This document shows positions 38,853-47,278 of a stretch of 64,000 nucleotides of DNA, one piece after another (position 1 is the stretch's first letter; every line of letters starts with the position of its first letter). The stretch spans positions 248,001-312,000 of the forward strand of contig NZ_CXWE01000006.1 of assembly GCF_001404515.1 (NCBI RefSeq). The letters are read 5' to 3'. The position numbers and the translations under genes were made by a program. Source of the DNA: Roseibium album. GTDB lineage: Bacteria; Pseudomonadota; Alphaproteobacteria; Rhizobiales; Stappiaceae. The notes beneath the pieces were generated by a model, which saw nothing but the letters and a program-made list of their open reading frames with translations, did no database searches and had not been told where the DNA came from.

Positions 38853-39595
38853 GCGGTTCATTCGAAAAGCAGCTGGCGAAGGATGAAAAGGCAGGAGACT
38901 ACCCCTACATCCGACCAAAAGACGCGGCGACACTGCTCGTTCTGGATCGTGATTCCGGTGGAACCGTAAGACTGCTGATGGGGCGACGTCACATGCGCCA
39001 CACCTTCATGCCCGGAAAATTTGTATTCCCGGGTGGGCGGGTCGATCCTTCCGACTCGCGCATAGCCAACGTGATCCCCTATCATCCCGACGTGGAGGCA
39101 AGGCTTTCGAAGGGCCTGAAGAACGGCAAGTCGGTCGCCCGGGTTCGTGCGTTCGCATTGGCAGCCATCAGGGAGACATATGAAGAAGCCGGGCTCTTTG
39201 TCGGCCGCAAAACCCCGGGAAGCGAGTTGCGCCTGGGAACGGGTTTCGAAGCTTTCAAGGAACGCGGCATTCAGCCCGACCTTGGCGGATTGCGCATGGT
39301 GGCAAGAGCAATTACCCCGCCGCAACGTCCACGACGCTTCGATACGCGTTTTCTTGCGGTCTGGTCAGATGCGATCGCGGATCAGCTACCGGAAGGAACC
39401 GGACCTTCAGGTGAACTTGAGGATTGTGCCTGGCTCACCCTTGATGAGGCACGGGAGAAGGAACTGCCCCTGATTACAACAAAGATCCTTGCAGATCTCG
39501 AAGAGAGATTGTCCAGGGATCCCGATCTTTCACCAGCGACAGAAATCCCCTACTATTTTTTCAGGAAGGGTTCTTTCGTACGCGAAGTGATCTAG
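38849..39595 (+). CDS. NUDIX hydrolase (NUDT19/CoA-diphosphatase-like)
   Basis: A 248-residue NUDIX protein. The box is split: the first Gly-rich part (MPGKFVFPGGRVDP) and the catalytic helix AAIRETYEEAGLFVG are separated by an insertion of about 50 residues, an arrangement seen in NUDT19-like CoA diphosphatases. The substrate is therefore likely a CoA derivative or other nucleotide diphosphate. It ends the topA-rnr-DUF983-NUDIX coupled run; 188 bases separate it from rpmG. Confidence 0.87.
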   Translation: MSGSFEKQLAKDEKAGDYPYIRPKDAATLLVLDRDSGGTVRLLMGRRHMRHTFMPGKFVFPGGRVDPSDSRIANVIPYHPDVEARLSKGLKNGKSVARVRAFALAAIRETYEEAGLFVGRKTPGSELRLGTGFEAFKERGIQPDLGGLRMVARAITPPQRPRRFDTRFLAVWSDAIADQLPEGTGPSGELEDCAWLTLDEAREKELPLITTKILADLEERLSRDPDLSPATEIPYYFFRKGSFVREVI

Positions 39596-39783
39596 TGGGG
39601 CTATGCCTCACGGAACAGCCTTTTCGTAATGGGCATTTATTGGCTCGACGCCAAGCAAGCGCTTGACTTTCACGCTCCGATGAGTAGTTTGCGCGCTGAT
39701 TTCAGACATTGGGGCAGATTCACCGCCAGCCAATCTGGCCACCCGAACCCTATGCCCGACAACCGAGAACAGGATCCAAGGCC

Positions 39784-39951
39784 ATGGCCAAGGCGACAAC
39801 AATCAAAATCAAGCTCACCTCCACGGCGGACACCGGCTTCTTCTATGTCACCAAGAAGAACTCCCGCACGATGACCGAAAAAATGGTCAAGAGGAAATAC
39901 GACCCGATTGCCAAGAAGCATGTCGAGTTCAAGGAAGCAAAAATCAAGTAA
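39784..39951 (+). CDS. rpmG: Ribosomal protein L33
   Basis: A 55-residue protein reading [20 protein letters not shown] after the initiator Met, full length for bacterial L33 and of the Cys-free type (no C-x-x-C zinc pairs), so it works without zinc. Basic C-terminus ending [11 protein letters not shown]. The frame is open upstream but ATG 39784 matches the family start. A strong terminator follows 23 bases after the stop. In many relatives rpmG follows divK-pleD; here divK lies beyond a 533-base gap on the other strand. Confidence 0.97.
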   Translation: MAKATTIKIKLTSTADTGFFYVTKKNSRTMTEKMVKRKYDPIAKKHVEFKEAKIK

Positions 39952-39973
39952 ATCCGGGCGTTTCCGGTAAACC

Positions 39974-40004
39974 AAAAAACCCGCCATTGCCGGCGGGTTT
40001 TTTT
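39974..40004. terminator. Strong bidirectional rho-independent terminator
   Basis: AAAACCCGCC - ATTG - CCGGCGGG followed by seven T on the plus strand; on the minus strand the same hairpin is followed by six T. It ends rpmG, and could also end any minus-strand RNA coming from the structured region at 40030-40200. Confidence 0.92.
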
Positions 40005-40200
40005 GTTGAAAAAATCGATCTTTAAACCGGTGACAGAGACAATCTCGCTATTGTCACGGGCATGATCCTGGTTTTGCGAAGCAATGAGATAGTGGTCGGC
40101 GGGAACACGGCATTCGAGGAGGCCACTCTTCGGCCGGTTCCCTGCCGACCTACCCCACGGACCCAGGAGATGCGGCGGACCTGAGCACTCCGAGGGGAAA
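40005..40200 (-). ncRNA. Candidate structured small RNA (unassigned)
   Basis: An outer stem GCATGATCCTGG (40060-40071) / CCAGGAGATGC (40163-40173) encloses large unpaired strands and an inner stem GGTCGGCGGGAAC (40094-40106) / GTTCCC-T-GCCGACC (40137-40150) of 13 pairs with one bulge. The minus strand is favoured: it has a TTGACG at 40235-40240 in AT-rich DNA upstream and the bidirectional terminator downstream. The shape resembles 6S RNA, but 6S usually lies beside zapA in relatives, so I do not assign it. Confidence 0.4.
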
Positions 40201-40484
40201 CTTTTGTCATACTTAACGTAAGGACAAAAAAGTTAACGTCAAAGACGCGATCAGAAGCTACTCTAATCTGCGGTCACACTACCCTATTGGAACCTGATTG
40301 CAATAAATTCCGCAAAATATGCACAGATACAATGATATTTTAGTAAATTCGTAACCTTAACGTGAAGCAGGATCACCTAATCGAAAGACTACCCTTGAGG
40401 ACTACTGAAGCCTTGAACACCCCTTGATTGTACCAGATCTTCAAGTTTGTTTGCCGGTAAAATTGTCTGGCCCGGAGAAGACAA

Positions 40485-40856
40485 TCAGGCTTCGCCGAGA
40501 TATCCCCGCACGGTTTCCAGAAATTTCGCGACTGAAATCGGCTTCGAAATGTAAGCCTCACATCCGCCCTGGCGAATGCGCTCTTCGTCACCTTTCATGG
40601 CAAACGCAGTCACGGCAATGATCGGTATCGAGGAAATGGTGTCGTCTTCCTTGATCCACTTCGTCACTTCCAATCCAGACACTTCCGGCAATTGAATATC
40701 CATCAGAATCAGGTCCGGGTGGTGATCACGGGCAAGCTGCAGCGCTTCTATACCGGTTCGGGTCTGCAGCGTATTGTAGCCGTGAGCTTCCAGCAGATCA
40801 TGAAACAGTTTCATGTTCAGCTCGTTGTCTTCCACGATCAATACGGTTTTTGCCAT
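40485..40856 (-). CDS. divK: Single-domain response regulator DivK
   Basis: A 123-residue stand-alone receiver, the usual DivK length. It has the acidic pair in [18 protein letters not shown], the phospho-acceptor Asp in [13 protein letters not shown], the Thr in [16 protein letters not shown], and the Lys of YISKPIS. DivK shuttles signals between PleC/DivJ-type kinases and the DivL-CckA-CtrA pathway in cell-cycle control. pleD, commonly just downstream, is absent. A short perfect hairpin (40874-40888) lies in its leader, upstream of the AAAGGA ribosome site. Confidence 0.93.
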   Translation of the reverse strand: MAKTVLIVEDNELNMKLFHDLLEAHGYNTLQTRTGIEALQLARDHHPDLILMDIQLPEVSGLEVTKWIKEDDTISSIPIIAVTAFAMKGDEERIRQGGCEAYISKPISVAKFLETVRGYLGEA

Positions 40857-40873
40857 ATAGTCCGGTCCTTTGC

Positions 40874-40888
40874 CCGGCGGTTCGCCGG
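40874..40888 (-). promoter_or_regulatory. Short hairpin in the divK leader
   Basis: CCGGCG - GTT - CGCCGG, a 6-bp GC stem with a 3-base loop, about 18 bases upstream of the divK start codon and next to its ribosome site; it may affect translation. Confidence 0.4.
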
Positions 40889-40991
40889 TCCCACTCTCTC
40901 TCGACGCAATTTTCTATGCGGTAGAACGCCACCCCCGTCCGCAGTAGATTTGTTGTAACCCGGAATCGTTTCAGAAAGGCAAAAAAACACA

Positions 40992-41291
40992 ATGAAAAAT
41001 ATGCAAGGAAAGTCATTATCCGTTGAAGAAGCTCAAGGAATTGCCACTGAAGCTCTCCTCCAACTCAGTCGCGATCCGGAGCAAATAGGCCGTTTCCTGG
41101 CATTTTCGGGAATCGGTCCCGACATGATTCGAGCAGCAGCCAGCGAACCAGGCTTCCTTGCCGGTGTCCTGGAATTCTACATGATGGACGAACCGCTCCT
41201 GCTCGCGTTTTGCGAAAACTCAAGCATTCGACCAACCATGATGGCCGCAGCAAGATATGCGCTCGCAGGAGGATCTCCCGACGATGCCTGA
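40992..41291 (+). CDS. DUF3572 family protein
   Basis: A 99-residue all-helical protein with the DUF3572 pattern: EALLQLSRDPEQIGRFLAFSGIGPDMIRAAASEPGFLAGVLEFYM (shown in parts: LSRDPEQIGRFLAFSGI and EPGFLAGVLEFYM). Found in alphaproteobacteria divergent from divK, as here (135 bases between starts). Function unknown; the fixed neighbourhood suggests a cell-cycle or DNA-related link, which is only inference. Its 3' end overlaps the HAD gene by 8 bases. Confidence 0.85.
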   Translation: MKNMQGKSLSVEEAQGIATEALLQLSRDPEQIGRFLAFSGIGPDMIRAAASEPGFLAGVLEFYMMDEPLLLAFCENSSIRPTMMAAARYALAGGSPDDA

Positions 41292-41985
41292 ACCGTCACC
41301 GGTCCTTCCTGAAGTCCTGGCGCAGATAAAGGGACTACCCGTTTCCAATCGCCCGTTGATCATCTGCGACGTGGATGAAGTCATCCTTCATCTCATCAAA
41401 CACCTGGAGGTCTATCTGAATGAACGCGACCTTGTTTTCCTGAATCACGAGTATCGGCTAACGGGTAACATTGGTCACCGCAAACATCGTGCTGCGATCC
41501 CCGCCATTGAGGTCCGCAAGCATCTGTTGAATTTCTTTGACGAGGTCAGTCACAGGCAAGACATGGTTCAAGGTGCCGACGCTTCACTACAGGCCCTGGC
41601 AGAAACATGGGAGATCGTGTTGCTGACCAACCTTCCCGGTGGTCACAACAAACCGGCACGTGAAAAGTTGCTGTCAGGCATGGGCATCCCTTACCCCGTC
41701 GTCACGAATTCGGGACCCAAAGGTGGTGCCGTCGCAGCTCTCGCCGCTGGCCGCCCAACCCCTGTCGTGTTCATCGACGACAGTCCGACAAACCACTCCT
41801 CGGTTCATGCCAGCCTGCCAAGTTCGATCAAGATCCAGTTCATTGCGGACCACAGGTTCCGGGCTGCGACCGAAAAGGAAACACATATTGACCTGCTGAC
41901 CGGGGATTGGCACGAGACGGCTGACTTCATCACGGCTATCCTTCAAGAAGCAGTCGAAACCGGTGGCAATCAACCGCAAAAGTGA
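41284..41985 (+). CDS. HAD-superfamily hydrolase
   Basis: A 233-residue HAD-fold protein. Motif I LIICDVDEVILHL (D-x-D), motif II in VLLTNLPGG, a Lys in NSGPKGGAV (motif III), and motif IV in VVFIDDSPTNH are all present, so it should be an active phosphatase or phosphotransferase. The substrate is unknown. Start ATG 41284 with AGGAGG 9-14 bases upstream; it overlaps the DUF3572 stop. dinB follows 9 bases after its stop, so DUF3572-HAD-dinB look like one operon. Confidence 0.85.
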   Translation: MPEPSPVLPEVLAQIKGLPVSNRPLIICDVDEVILHLIKHLEVYLNERDLVFLNHEYRLTGNIGHRKHRAAIPAIEVRKHLLNFFDEVSHRQDMVQGADASLQALAETWEIVLLTNLPGGHNKPAREKLLSGMGIPYPVVTNSGPKGGAVAALAAGRPTPVVFIDDSPTNHSSVHASLPSSIKIQFIADHRFRAATEKETHIDLLTGDWHETADFITAILQEAVETGGNQPQK

Positions 41986-41994
41986 CACCTCAAA

Positions 41995-43299
41995 GTGACC
42001 GGACACCCAAAAGACCAGAAAGCACTCTGCCGGGACTGCGGTGCCAGGCCTGCTGCCTCCATTTCGCGGTGCTCGTCCTGCGGCAGTCCGCGAATGGTGT
42101 CACACGCCGAACTTGATCTTCTGGCGATCGCACATATCGATTGCGACGCCTTTTACGCGTCCGTGGAAAAACGCGACAATCCCGAGCTTCAGGATGTACC
42201 CTTGATTGTCGGAGGCGGCCAGCGTGGTGTTGTTTCCACCTGCTGCTACATTGCCCGTATCTACGGTGTGCGATCTGCCATGCCCATGTTCAAGGCCCTC
42301 GAGGCCTGCCCGGATGCCGTGGTCATCAAGCCGAACATGGAAAAATACTCCAGGGTCGGAAAGGAAATCCGGGAGCGCATGCGGGCATTGACCCCGCTCG
42401 TCGAACCGATTTCGATTGATGAGGCATTCCTGGACCTGACCGGTACTGAGCGACTGCACCAGGCTACACCTGCCGAAACACTGGCGAAATTCGTCCGCGG
42501 AATCGAAGCGGACATAGGCATTTCCGCCTCCGTCGGCCTTGCGCCAAACAAGTTTCTGGCCAAGCTCGCGTCCGATCTTGAAAAACCGCGAGGCTTTTCC
42601 GTTATCGGTGCCGAAGAAGCCGAAACTGTGCTGGCGCCAATGCCTGTCGGCCGTATCTGGGGAGTTGGCAAGGTGTTCCAGAAAAAACTGGAAAAGGACG
42701 GGATCAAGACCATCGGCCAGTTGCAGACAATGGAGGCCGCCGAACTCGCACGGCGCTACGGTTCGATCGGCCTGCGTCTGGCTTCACTTTCTCATGGGGA
42801 TGACAGCCGGTTGGTGAAGCCGGAACGTGGGGCAAAGAGCGTCTCGACGGAGACAACGTTCAGATCGGATATCTCCAGCTTCGAAACGCTCCGCCCGATC
42901 CTGCGGAACCTGTCTGAAAAGGTGTCTTCGAGGCTGAAAAAATCCGACCTTTCAGGACGCGGAATAACACTCAAGCTCAAGACAGCCGATTTCAGGACCA
43001 TCACACGCGCCCGGCATCTTGGTGACCCGACCCAGCTGGCAGACAAGATCTATGCAGCAGGAGAATCGTTACTCGAAAATGAGACGGACGGGCGCCGGTT
43101 CCGATTGATCGGTATCGGTGTCAGCGACCTGGAACCGGCCGATCGGGCCGATCCTGAGGACTTGCTCGACGTTTCAGCAGAAAGACGCAAGAACGCCGAG
43201 ATCGCAGTAGACAAGCTTCGTGACAAGTTCGGCAATTCAGCTGTCGAACTGGGCCTTACGCATGCCGCCAGATCGTCAGACAAACCTCGAAAATCCTGA
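41995..43299 (+). CDS. dinB: DNA polymerase IV with N-terminal zinc ribbon
   Basis: A 434-residue Y-family polymerase. Catalytic motifs: [15 protein letters not shown] and [13 protein letters not shown]; helix-hairpin-helix [15 protein letters not shown]; little finger at about 265-380. Before the palm, residues 12-29 hold four Cys (C12, C15, C26, C29) in a zinc-ribbon pattern not present in E. coli DinB. It starts at GTG 41995. It performs error-prone translesion synthesis. I saw no beta-clamp motif clearly. It is convergent with eipB, only 6 bases apart. Confidence 0.94.
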   Translation: MTGHPKDQKALCRDCGARPAASISRCSSCGSPRMVSHAELDLLAIAHIDCDAFYASVEKRDNPELQDVPLIVGGGQRGVVSTCCYIARIYGVRSAMPMFKALEACPDAVVIKPNMEKYSRVGKEIRERMRALTPLVEPISIDEAFLDLTGTERLHQATPAETLAKFVRGIEADIGISASVGLAPNKFLAKLASDLEKPRGFSVIGAEEAETVLAPMPVGRIWGVGKVFQKKLEKDGIKTIGQLQTMEAAELARRYGSIGLRLASLSHGDDSRLVKPERGAKSVSTETTFRSDISSFETLRPILRNLSEKVSSRLKKSDLSGRGITLKLKTADFRTITRARHLGDPTQLADKIYAAGESLLENETDGRRFRLIGIGVSDLEPADRADPEDLLDVSAERRKNAEIAVDKLRDKFGNSAVELGLTHAARSSDKPRKS

Positions 43300-43305
43300 C
43301 GCTTG

Positions 43306-44178
43306 CTATTGAGGACAACCGGTATCTTCGTGAAGTTCCAGCGCAGCCATCTTGCCCTTGATGGTGAAATCCCCGTAATCGAGCGTCAGGTGCCCGCTGA
43401 CACCATTTTGAAAGAGCCAGAACGACAACTGGTAGACCGGTGTCAGTTCCCCGGTTGCATCTTCTGCACCCGGATCGAAATACGCCACTGTCACCGGCCA
43501 GTAGTTCAAACCTGCCAGGGGTGCATCCGGATCCTCGGTATCGGCTTTGACCGGGCTGACCGTTTTCGAGCCGATGACGGTTGTCGTTGCATAGACCTTC
43601 TCGCCGGATTCGGCGCCGTCGTAGATATCGGCGGAAATAAACGGAACACCGTTTTCAGCTGACTCCAGAATGGTCAGCAGATGCTCGGTCGGAAAAAGAA
43701 CTTCGTGCCCGATCTCAAGTGACTTCTCGGAAGGCGCTTTCAGATTGATCGTCTTGGTCTGCGTCCCGGCGGTTGCCTTGCCCTTAGATTCCTCCACCAA
43801 CTCCTGGTCCACAAAGGTTTTGGAAAGAAACTGGTAGCTCTCTGCCTGCGGCTCTTCAAAGGAAGTCGTCTGCAGATCGGTCACCTGTGATCCGCCGTCG
43901 GCATTTTGAAAGCGTGTCACAAAGCGAAAGTTGACGCTGTAGCCCTCGCAGGCGTTTCCGGTAAACTCGTAGACCATCCGGCCGCTCAAGCCGGAAATTC
44001 CGGAATTGTCTTCTTTTTCGCCAAGCTTCATGTCGTAGACCGCCTGGTGCGGAACCAGCTTGTAGCCAGCGGATTTGCCGACTGTTGCTCCGGAGGCCGT
44101 TCCCGAAACAAGGCACGTGGTGACAATGATTGCGAATGCAGGACCTGCCAAAGACCCCGACATGAGAATGCGCTGCAT
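43306..44178 (-). CDS. eipB: Cell-envelope integrity protein EipB (DUF1849)
   Basis: A 290-residue secreted protein: signal peptide about 1-30 (ASG-A), then LVPHQAVYDMKL, the conserved start of the mature EipB barrel, FRFVTRFQNADGG, and the near-C-terminal GHLTLDYGDFTIKG. Cys77 and Cys288 match the conserved disulfide that stabilises EipB in Brucella, where it maintains envelope integrity together with lipoprotein and cell-wall genes. Expected to be a periplasmic beta-spiral protein. Divergent from ridA with 278 bases between. Confidence 0.9.
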   Translation of the reverse strand: MQRILMSGSLAGPAFAIIVTTCLVSGTASGATVGKSAGYKLVPHQAVYDMKLGEKEDNSGISGLSGRMVYEFTGNACEGYSVNFRFVTRFQNADGGSQVTDLQTTSFEEPQAESYQFLSKTFVDQELVEESKGKATAGTQTKTINLKAPSEKSLEIGHEVLFPTEHLLTILESAENGVPFISADIYDGAESGEKVYATTTVIGSKTVSPVKADTEDPDAPLAGLNYWPVTVAYFDPGAEDATGELTPVYQLSFWLFQNGVSGHLTLDYGDFTIKGKMAALELHEDTGCPQ

Positions 44179-44456
44179 CTGTAATTCCTCAGTTTCACGC
44201 CAACGGTACAGCCACCGTCAGGGCCCTGGCAGTCATTATGCGATTATCTGCACCTTACGCCACAGCGAAAATCAGCAGGTAAACGAAAATCAGGAAAGGG
44301 TGACTTATTTCATAAAACCGGCGGTTAAGAGACCTTCGTGAAAACAATCCAATCTCCTCCACAGGTTCATTTTCAGATCCGTGACTGATTTGGCCTTGTC
44401 AGCATTTCCAAATTGCGCCAAGACACCGACACATCCATCCGAGCCGGAGCGAACCA

Positions 44457-44921
44457 ATGAGCATCATCGAAAACCGTCTTAAGGACCTCGGAGTTTCCCT
44501 GCCCGAAGCAGCCGCACCGGCAGCGAACTACGTCCCCTTCGTGAAAACAGGAAACCAGCTCTATATCTCAGGACAGCTTCCCATGATGGATGGCAAGATA
44601 CAGGTCACGGGCAAGCTCGGTGCCGATGTTGACCTTGAAAGCGGAAAGTCTGCAGCCCGGTTCTGTGCCATCAATCTTCTTGCACAGGCCAAGGCCGCGA
44701 CCGGTAATCTCGACAAGGTTACGCGCCTTGTGAAAATTGTCGGCTTTGTGAATTCTACCGATGATTTCACAGATCAGCCTCAGGTCATCAATGGTGCCTC
44801 CGACTTCCTCGTGGAAGCGATGGGGGACAAGGGACGACACGCCCGATCCGCCGTCAGCGCGGCCTCCCTGCCCTTTGGCGTTGCGGTTGAAATCGACGCT
44901 ATTTTTGAAATCGAAGACTGA
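44457..44921 (+). CDS. RidA-family enamine/imine deaminase-like protein
   Basis: A 154-residue member of the YjgF/YER057c/UK114 (RidA) family, of the longer subgroup beginning IENRLKDLGVSLPEA. YISGQLPMMDG and the C-terminal ARSAVSAASLPFGVAVEIDAIFE match the family; the Arg of HARSAV is the conserved substrate-binding residue. RidA proteins hydrolyse reactive 2-aminoacrylate-type enamines; long-form members may act otherwise. It is followed 54 bases later by the GDPD gene, probably in the same transcript. Confidence 0.9.
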   Translation: MSIIENRLKDLGVSLPEAAAPAANYVPFVKTGNQLYISGQLPMMDGKIQVTGKLGADVDLESGKSAARFCAINLLAQAKAATGNLDKVTRLVKIVGFVNSTDDFTDQPQVINGASDFLVEAMGDKGRHARSAVSAASLPFGVAVEIDAIFEIED

Positions 44922-44975
44922 CCTGCCGCTTCGCAATTCCTCCATCGGCGCAGCCACCCGGACTGATCCTCATCC

Positions 44976-45752
44976 ATGACAGCAGACCTCGAAGCCATTT
45001 TCGCCCGCCCGATTGCGCATCGCGGATACCATGATGCCGACAACGGCATTATTGAAAACACGCCGACGGCCATTACAGCAGCGATCGGGAAAAACTTCGC
45101 CATAGAGGTAGACGTCCAGGAAACGGCCGATGGCAAGGCTCTGGTCTTTCACGACTATACCCTGGACCGACTGGCCGAGGGCACGGGCAAGGTCATCGAC
45201 CTGCCGTCAGGCGATCTCGCCGGGATCCACATGAAGACCGGCACCGACAAACTCTGGTTCTTGCAGGACCTGTTCGATCTCGTAGACGGAAAAGTCCCGC
45301 TTGTCATAGAGATCAAGTCCCTCATGCGGCGTGACGCGCAAGGCACATTCGTGCGCGATGTCACTGATCAGGTCGCCAGGTACCGTGGCCCGGCCTGCAT
45401 CAAGACCTTCGATCCGGACATGCTGTCCCATGCGCGGCGTGCAAATCCTTCCGTTCTGCGTGGAATTGTGGCCGACGGGGCAGAGTCCGGTCCGGGCTAT
45501 GCCCGCTATGGACGCACCGATCGCTTCATCCTGCGTCATTTGCTGCACGCTCCGCGCACGCGTCCGCATTTCATCTCTTACGGCGTCAAGGATCTGCCCA
45601 GAGCCGGACCCAGCCTGCTCAGGTCCTTGTTCAAGCTGCCGCTCATGACATGGACGGTCAGAACCAGAGACCAGCGCGAAACCGCTGCCCGCTATGCGGA
45701 CCAGATCGTGTTCGAAGGCTTCGACCCGGACATCGACAACACCAGTCCCTGA
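44976..45752 (+). CDS. Glycerophosphodiester phosphodiesterase
   Basis: A 258-residue GDPD-family TIM barrel. Catalytic and metal residues: PIAHRGYHDADNG...ENTPTAI (His and Glu), FAIEVDVQETADGKALVFHDYTLDRL in parts (E-x-D, H-D), and VPLVIEIKS. No signal peptide, so cytosolic like UgpQ. It hydrolyses glycerophosphodiesters to glycerol-3-phosphate and an alcohol such as choline or ethanolamine; choline release could feed the betaine and C1 metabolism seen elsewhere in the window, but that is inference. Confidence 0.9.
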   Translation: MTADLEAIFARPIAHRGYHDADNGIIENTPTAITAAIGKNFAIEVDVQETADGKALVFHDYTLDRLAEGTGKVIDLPSGDLAGIHMKTGTDKLWFLQDLFDLVDGKVPLVIEIKSLMRRDAQGTFVRDVTDQVARYRGPACIKTFDPDMLSHARRANPSVLRGIVADGAESGPGYARYGRTDRFILRHLLHAPRTRPHFISYGVKDLPRAGPSLLRSLFKLPLMTWTVRTRDQRETAARYADQIVFEGFDPDIDNTSP

Positions 45753-45863
45753 ACGGGCCGCTTTCTCCTCGCTTCAAACCATTGATTTTCGCTGCCCTCT
45801 TGCGATGCAAGGCAACAGCGCTACATTCCGAGAATGGTTCCCAAAATTGGCTGCTGTTGACGC

Positions 45864-47195
45864 ATGAGTTCTTCCCATTCTGAGGAAAGCAAAGATCCGG
45901 ACGCTGACGGCGGCGGACCGACCGCATCCCTGCGCATCCTTTCATCGCTGAAGGATGTTTCATCCGATGCCTGGGACGCAGTGGCCAATCCGGGGTGGAA
46001 GCTCTCGGAAAGCGGCGCTCTTGAGAAAACCGACCAATGCCACCTACCCGGTCAATCAACCGCTTCCGAACTTGCTTCCCTTCTTGGGTCTGAAGTTGAA
46101 CCTTTTTCTGAAGATAAGTCTTTTAACCCATTCCTATCGCATAGCTTTCTTTATTCTCTGGAAGAATCGGGATGTGCTACAAATGCGACTGGCTGGTTGC
46201 CAAGACATATGCTTCTGGAAGACGAAACAGGCGCTGTTCTGGGAGCGGTTCCGGCTTACCTGAAAAGCCATTCTCAGGGAGAATACGTCTTCGACCACAG
46301 CTGGGCGGATGCCTTCTACCGTGCCGGCGGCGACTATTATCCCAAACTCCAGATTTCGGTCCCTTTCACCCCTGCGACGGGCCGCAGGTTTCTGATCGGA
46401 CCCGGGATCAACCGGGAAGCCGGTCTGCAAGCGCTTGCCGCAGGCCTTGTACAGGTTTGCCAGCGCACTGGCGCCTCGTCGGTCCATGCCACCTTCCTTA
46501 CAAAGGGAGAATGGGACGGTCTGGGCGAACTGGGTTATCTCCAGCGAACCGATCAGCAGTTTCACTGGGAAAATCACGGCTATGAAAGTTTCGACGAATT
46601 TCTGACCGATCTTGCCTCAAGAAAACGGAAGGCTATCAAGAAGGAGCGGCGCGAGGCGCTTTGTGCCGACGGCATAGAGGTGGAGTGGGTAACCGGACCG
46701 GATCTCACCGAAGCTCATTGGGACGCGTTTTACGGTTTTTACATGGACACGGGTTCTCGCAAATGGGGACGGCCGTATCTCAACCGGAACTTCTTTTCCC
46801 TGATAAATGATAGACTTGCGGAGCGAACGCTGCTGATTCTGGCCAAGCGACACGGGCGCTATATCGCGGGCGCTCTCAATTTCATCGGTTCGGAAACACT
46901 GTTCGGCCGTCACTGGGGATGTTGTGAAGACCATCCCTTTCTGCATTTCGAGCTCTGCTACTATCAGGCCATCGATTTCGCAATTGCCAACGGATTGAAA
47001 CGTGTCGAAGCCGGGGCACAGGGTGCCCACAAACTTGCGCGCGGATATCTGCCGGCAACGACCTACTCCGCCCACTGGATCGCCCATGAAGGGCTGCATC
47101 AGGCTGTCGCTGACTACCTGGAACAGGAACGTTTCGCGGTGGAGCGCGAAAACGAGGCGCTTGCAGACCAGGCGCCCTTCAAGAAAGGTGACTGA
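45864..47195 (+). CDS. FemAB-like GNAT acyltransferase (PF04339-type) with an N-terminal insertion
   Basis: A 443-residue cytosolic protein of the FemAB-like peptidogalycan family. Typical blocks are FNPFLSHSFLYSLEESGCA, PRHMLLEDETGAVLGAVPAYLK, YPKLQISVPFTPATGRRFLIG, RKRKAIKKERREAL and HWGCCEDHPFLHFELCYYQ. Between the opening SSDAWDAVANPG (about 32-43) and NPFLSHSF (about 88) lies an extra stretch of about 45 residues (SES...SEVEPFSED) encoded by T/A-richer DNA than its surroundings; relatives normally join these two blocks directly. The acceptor substrate is unknown. Confidence 0.88.
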   Translation: MSSSHSEESKDPDADGGGPTASLRILSSLKDVSSDAWDAVANPGWKLSESGALEKTDQCHLPGQSTASELASLLGSEVEPFSEDKSFNPFLSHSFLYSLEESGCATNATGWLPRHMLLEDETGAVLGAVPAYLKSHSQGEYVFDHSWADAFYRAGGDYYPKLQISVPFTPATGRRFLIGPGINREAGLQALAAGLVQVCQRTGASSVHATFLTKGEWDGLGELGYLQRTDQQFHWENHGYESFDEFLTDLASRKRKAIKKERREALCADGIEVEWVTGPDLTEAHWDAFYGFYMDTGSRKWGRPYLNRNFFSLINDRLAERTLLILAKRHGRYIAGALNFIGSETLFGRHWGCCEDHPFLHFELCYYQAIDFAIANGLKRVEAGAQGAHKLARGYLPATTYSAHWIAHEGLHQAVADYLEQERFAVERENEALADQAPFKKGD

Positions 47196-47278
47196 GCGGG
47201 TTCAGACAATCAGGCAGCGCAATTTGACGCTCCGGAAAAACTGGCACCAAGCCCCGTTCGAACGACTGGCTTCCTAAC

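Larger units (their letters stand above)
39952..40484. other. 533-base intergenic region rpmG-divK
   Basis: Contains the rpmG terminator (39974-40004), a hairpin GTGACA/TGTCAC (40030-40057), a long two-stem structure (40060-40173), and an AT-rich stretch (about 40200-40440) with three copies of TTAACGT at 40213, 40233 and 40357. A 62-codon open frame on the minus strand (40022-40210) has no recognisable protein character. No tRNA seen. Confidence 0.7.

Noticed and set aside
40060..40173. Assignment of the structured segment as 6S RNA
   Set aside because: The shape is similar, but I cannot see conserved 6S sequence and the expected zapA neighbour is absent.
40022..40210. A 62-codon frame on the minus strand in the rpmG-divK gap
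   Set aside because: No ribosome site or protein-like composition; the sequence is better explained by RNA stem structure.
42101..43283. Additional small frames inside dinB on both strands
   Set aside because: They lie within a certain gene and carry no motif of their own.
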